In this document: positions 7,918 to 9,289 of the stretch, one piece after another
Layout: each line of letters begins with the position of its first letter
How positions within the stretch are numbered: position 1 is the stretch's first letter
Source of the DNA: a bacterium
GTDB lineage: Bacteria > Krumholzibacteriota > Krumholzibacteria > LZORAL124-64-63
Direction of reading: 5' to 3'
Length of the DNA stretch: 9,289 nt
Assembly: GCA_021767885.1 (NCBI GenBank)
Contig: JAASSM010000030.1
Location: forward strand, 1 to 9,289
The notes under the pieces: generated by a model
Database searches by the model: none
The model's input: only the letters and a program-made list of their open reading frames with translations
What the model was told of the DNA's origin: nothing
Made by a program: the position numbers and the translations under genes

Positions 7918-8535
7918 ATGAAGCGTTTCTCCACCCTGCTGACCGTCCTGGCCATCACCGCCCTGAGCACCGCCGCGTTTGCCGGCGATGGTTGCGGCAA
8001 GGCCACCACGGCCAAGGCCGCCGGTTGCGGTGACAAGGCCGTCGCCACGACGGCCAAGGCCGACTGCGGCGACAAGGCGAAGGCGACCACCGCGGCGATG
8101 AAGACCAGCGACTGCGGCGCCAAGGCTGCCGTGGCCAGGGCCGCGTCCGATTGCCCGGCCCAGGCGGGCTGCACCGGCATGAAGGCGGCCACTGCCAGGA
8201 CGGCGGCCAAGGCCGATTGCGGCGACAAGGTGAAGGCCACCACCGCGTCGATGAAGGCGAGCGACTGCGGCGCCAAGGCGGCCACCGCCAAGGCGGGCTG
8301 CGGCGACAAGGTGAAGGCCACCACTGCGTCGATGAAGGCCAGCGACTGCGGCGCCAAGGCGGCCACCGCCAAGGCCGATTGCGGCGACAAGGTGAAGGCG
8401 ACCACCGCGTCGATGAAGGCGAGCGACTGCGGCGCCAAGGCGGGCTGCGATGGCGTCAAGGCCGACACCGCGGCCAAGGAGGCCGAGAAGAAGGCCGAGA
8501 AGGCGGCGGCCACCACCGTGGCGAGCACCAAGTAG
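7918..8535 (+). CDS. Secreted Cys/Lys/Ala-rich tandem-repeat protein, function unknown
   Basis: 205 residues. A clear Sec signal peptide (MKRFSTLLTVLAITALSTAAFA) is cleaved after Ala22 (AFA|GD). The mature 183 residues use a very narrow alphabet: Ala, Lys, Thr, Gly, Asp and Cys dominate, with no Phe, Tyr, Trp, His, Leu, Ile or Asn. There are 13 cysteines (26, 37, 50, 66, 79, 85, 101, 117, 128, 144, 155, 171, 177), mostly in C-G-[DAK]-K contexts. A 27-residue unit (ADCGDKVKATTASMK followed by ASDCGAKAATAK) occurs three times in tandem (98-178), with a diverged copy at 47-73. The tail (183-198) is a Lys/Glu/Ala stretch likely to be helical. Without His or aromatics it is not a heme or classic enzyme protein. 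Possible roles are thiol-based metal binding, a disulfide-linked envelope component, or a redox buffer; all are inference. It is transcribed away from the membrane protein gene and followed by two strong hairpins, so probably monocistronic. Confidence 0.9.
   Translation: MKRFSTLLTVLAITALSTAAFAGDGCGKATTAKAAGCGDKAVATTAKADCGDKAKATTAAMKTSDCGAKAAVARAASDCPAQAGCTGMKAATARTAAKADCGDKVKATTASMKASDCGAKAATAKAGCGDKVKATTASMKASDCGAKAATAKADCGDKVKATTASMKASDCGAKAGCDGVKADTAAKEAEKKAEKAAATTVASTK
8209..8451 (+). repeat. Three 81-bp tandem repeats inside the cysteine-repeat gene
   Basis: Copies lie at 8209-8289, 8290-8370 and 8371-8451, each coding 27 residues and starting at an AAG Lys codon. Copies one and three differ at a single base over their first 69-72 bases; copy two differs from copy one at about five of 81 positions, some of them synonymous. 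A more diverged in-frame copy lies at 8056-8136, separated by a 24-residue linker with its own cysteines. Near identity at third codon positions points to recent slippage or unequal recombination, with length kept a multiple of three. Confidence 0.92.
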
Positions 8536-8587
8536 GTCGCCACCGCCACTGCGGAGAGACGGTCTGCAGGCGATCGCTCTCCAACTG

Positions 8588-8655
8588 GCCGCGGCTGTCC
8601 CCTCTCCAGCCGCGGCTCCCTCGACCGGCCGGATCTCCCGCAGATCCGGCCGGTC
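8588..8655 (+). terminator. Two consecutive perfect GC-rich hairpins, likely terminator
   Basis: The first hairpin pairs GCCGCGGCTG (8588-8597) with CAGCCGCGGC (8607-8616) around a 9-nt pyrimidine loop. Seven nt on, GACCGGCCGGATCT (8623-8636) pairs perfectly over 14 bp with AGATCCGGCCGGTC (8642-8655) around CCCGC. They begin 52 nt after the stop codon of the cysteine-repeat gene. Neither has a T-run, so this is not a textbook intrinsic terminator; strong stems without U-tracts are common in GC-rich genomes and may also protect mRNA 3' ends. Confidence 0.6.
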
Positions 8656-8843
8656 TGCGTCCGTGACGGCCCCGACGCGACCGGCGCCCGGCCAGGGGCT
8701 CCGGGGGCGGACCTCGCCCGATCCCGCGGCCGCCCCGGGGCGCGCGCCTCATCCCCACTTCGTGATGATTCTCACGTCACCACCGTGCAAGAAGCCCGGA
8801 TCTGGGCTCACGAAAAAGAAAACCGCAAGGGTATTTTTCCGTA
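8656..8843. other. Non-coding stretch with AT-rich promoter-proximal island
   Basis: The whole gene-free interval is 8536-9077. This middle part has no credible gene on either strand. It starts GC-rich, with a bulged inverted repeat (GGGGCGG 8704-8710 against CCGCCCC 8730-8736). From about 8760 it becomes AT-rich, with a short hairpin AGCCC/GGGCT (8793-8808), an A-rich tract (8811-8822) and GTATTTTT (8831-8838). The last two sit where UP elements would lie relative to the promoter that follows. Confidence 0.5.
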
Positions 8844-8872
8844 TTTACACCGAAAAAAAAGTCTGCTATGAT
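8844..8872 (+). promoter_or_regulatory. Strong sigma-70 type promoter with extended -10
   Basis: TTTACA (8844-8849), a 17-bp spacer, then TATGAT (8867-8872) preceded by TG one base upstream (8864-8865), which is the extended -10 motif. Each hexamer matches the consensus in most positions and the spacer is ideal. A- and T-rich tracts lie just upstream. Transcription would begin near 8879-8880, about 198 nt before the start codon at 9078. This is the clearest promoter in the window and stands out in 70% G+C DNA. Confidence 0.8.
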
Positions 8873-9036
8873 CGCTCTCGTGCCTGAGAAAGGCAATTTG
8901 CATGACCAGAGAGAAACCGCCGATTTTGACGGAATCTCCTCATCGCAAATCTCTCTCAGGATTCTCGCGGACCGCCCCACCGCGGTCCGTGGCACCCCAA
9001 GAACGGGGGGCTCTCGCCCCACGTCTGCATCGTGAA

Positions 9037-9056
9037 TGTTTCCGGGCCCGGAAACA
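9037..9056. promoter_or_regulatory. 20-bp perfect palindrome just before the ribosome binding site
   Basis: TGTTTCCGGGCCCGGAAACA is identical to its own reverse complement. It ends eight bases before the GGGAG ribosome site of the gene starting at 9078. As DNA it fits a dimeric regulator operator, although it lies some 160 bp downstream of the predicted transcription start. As RNA it would form a stem with a tight GC loop, or pair between transcripts, and could affect translation. Confidence 0.6.
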
Positions 9057-9064
9057 AACCGAAC

Positions 9065-9069
9065 GGGAG
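9065..9069 (+). promoter_or_regulatory. Ribosome binding site for the gene at 9078
   Basis: GGGAG, 8 nt before ATG 9078. It fixes the start at the first of two nearby ATGs (9078 and 9087) and argues against the ATG at 8902, which has no such site and a different frame. Confidence 0.75.
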
Positions 9070-9077
9070 ACTGAATC

Positions 9078-9289
9078 ATGCGGAAAATGCTAGTGTTCGC
9101 CATGATGCTGGCCCTCGTCGGCTCCGCGGTCGCCTTCGACCTCGGCGCCGAGAAGCCCGCCAAGCCGGTCGTGAACTACCCGGTCAACGTCCCCAACCCG
9201 GCCCTGCAGGGTGGCGACACCATCCTGGACGCGGTCGCCGTGACCCTGCCCGTCGTCGACGGCACCGGCACCACCGTGGGCTACACCGA
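9078..9289 (+). CDS. Secreted protein, N-terminal 70 residues only (cut by window end)
   Basis: The visible product opens with a signal peptide (MRKMLVFAMMLALVGSAVA) and likely cleavage after Ala19 (AVA|FD). The mature start is FDLGAEKPAKPVVNYP, then NPALQGGDTILDAVAVTLPV and TGTTVGYT. The GGDTI-x-x-A...LPV...GTTVGYT pattern recalls, from memory, a family of exported beta-rich proteins in Krumholzibacteriota- and Eisenbacteria-type genomes. In those the segment leads into a 'DYDE-CPYTGSTSPDVVY' pre-peptidase-like beta domain. That continuation lies outside the window, so the family is a guess. A strong promoter, a long structured leader and a good ribosome site suggest high or tightly controlled expression. 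No partner gene is visible downstream. Confidence 0.85.
   Translation, partial: MRKMLVFAMMLALVGSAVAFDLGAEKPAKPVVNYPVNVPNPALQGGDTILDAVAVTLPVVDGTGTTVGYT

Larger units (their letters stand above)
8880..9077 (+). promoter_or_regulatory. Long structured 5' leader, unidentified
   Basis: Predicted untranslated leader of about 198 nt. Visible pairings: TGCCT/AGGCA (8881-8885 with 8891-8895); CCTGAGA/TCTCAGG (8883-8889 with 8954-8960); AGAGAGA/TCTCTCT (8908-8914 with 8950-8956); CGGACCGC/GCGGTCCG (8968-8975 with 8982-8989); GGGG/CCCC (9007-9010 with 9017-9020); and the palindrome at 9037-9056. The first three share bases and cannot all form, as in a switch. I compared by eye with c-di-GMP-I, which is not matched. 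It could be a riboswitch, a protein-binding leader, or an mRNA-stabilising region for an abundant secreted protein. Confidence 0.5.

Noticed and set aside
8209..8451. CRISPR-like array
   Set aside because: The 81-bp units are contiguous, with no unique spacers, and are in frame inside a secreted protein gene.
5842..8535. An 897-residue plus-strand frame fused in front of the cysteine-repeat protein
   Set aside because: Everything before 7918 is antisense to the membrane protein gene and low-complexity Gln/Arg/Gly. The ribosome site and signal peptide place the start at 7918.
7773..8549. A 258-residue minus-strand frame across the cysteine-repeat gene, giving a hydrophobic repeat protein
   Set aside because: The repeats are the mirror of the plus-strand 81-bp units. 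No ribosome site was found, while the plus-strand gene has a ribosome site and a cleavable signal peptide.
8902..9093. A 63-codon frame in the leader, possible leader peptide
   Set aside because: No ribosome binding site before ATG 8902, no recognisable content, and it runs past the start of the real gene in another frame.

Overview
The window is about 70% G+C and carries four protein-coding genes, two of them cut by the window edges. No rRNA, tRNA, CRISPR array, transposase or phage gene is visible. The protein styles are secreted, low-complexity or modular exoproteins: DUF11-like adhesin modules, Asp/Gly calcium-type loops, and an N-terminus ending in GGDTI...TTVGYT. Together they suggest a high-GC bacterium of the FCB-related candidate phyla (Krumholzibacteriota, Eisenbacteria or Latescibacterota type). 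This assignment is from memory of protein style, not from a marker gene.

Left part, minus strand (1-7683): first comes a 702-residue polytopic membrane protein of the 'fused spermidine synthase-like' family (5575-7683). After a 148-bp gap holding a GC-rich hairpin there is a very large secreted modular protein (start 5426, running off the left edge, at least 1808 residues). It has a long basic N-region and signal peptide, three copies of a roughly 95-residue 'GxYxGDG...GFxP' domain, two DUF11-like domains, a duplicated block of about 310-323 residues with calcium-type Asp/Gly loops, and further beta-rich modules.

Divergent spacer (7684-7917): 234 bp with an interrupted palindrome beside a possible promoter for the rightward gene, and a good ribosome binding site.

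Right part, plus strand (7918-9289): a small secreted Cys/Lys/Ala repeat protein (7918-8535) has 13 cysteines and no aromatic residues after its signal peptide. It contains three 81-bp tandem repeats plus one detached older copy. Two consecutive perfect GC-rich hairpins follow (8588-8655). An AT-rich island then holds a near-consensus extended -10 promoter (8844-8872), and a leader of about 198 nt with several inverted repeats, including a 20-bp perfect palindrome, precedes the start of another secreted protein (9078 onward, cut by the right edge).

How they work together: at least three of the four products are predicted to be exported and the fourth sits in the membrane, so the locus looks like cell-envelope or surface accessory DNA. 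Nothing in the sequence proves a shared pathway. The least explained items are the cysteine repeat protein and the structured leader with its strong promoter.
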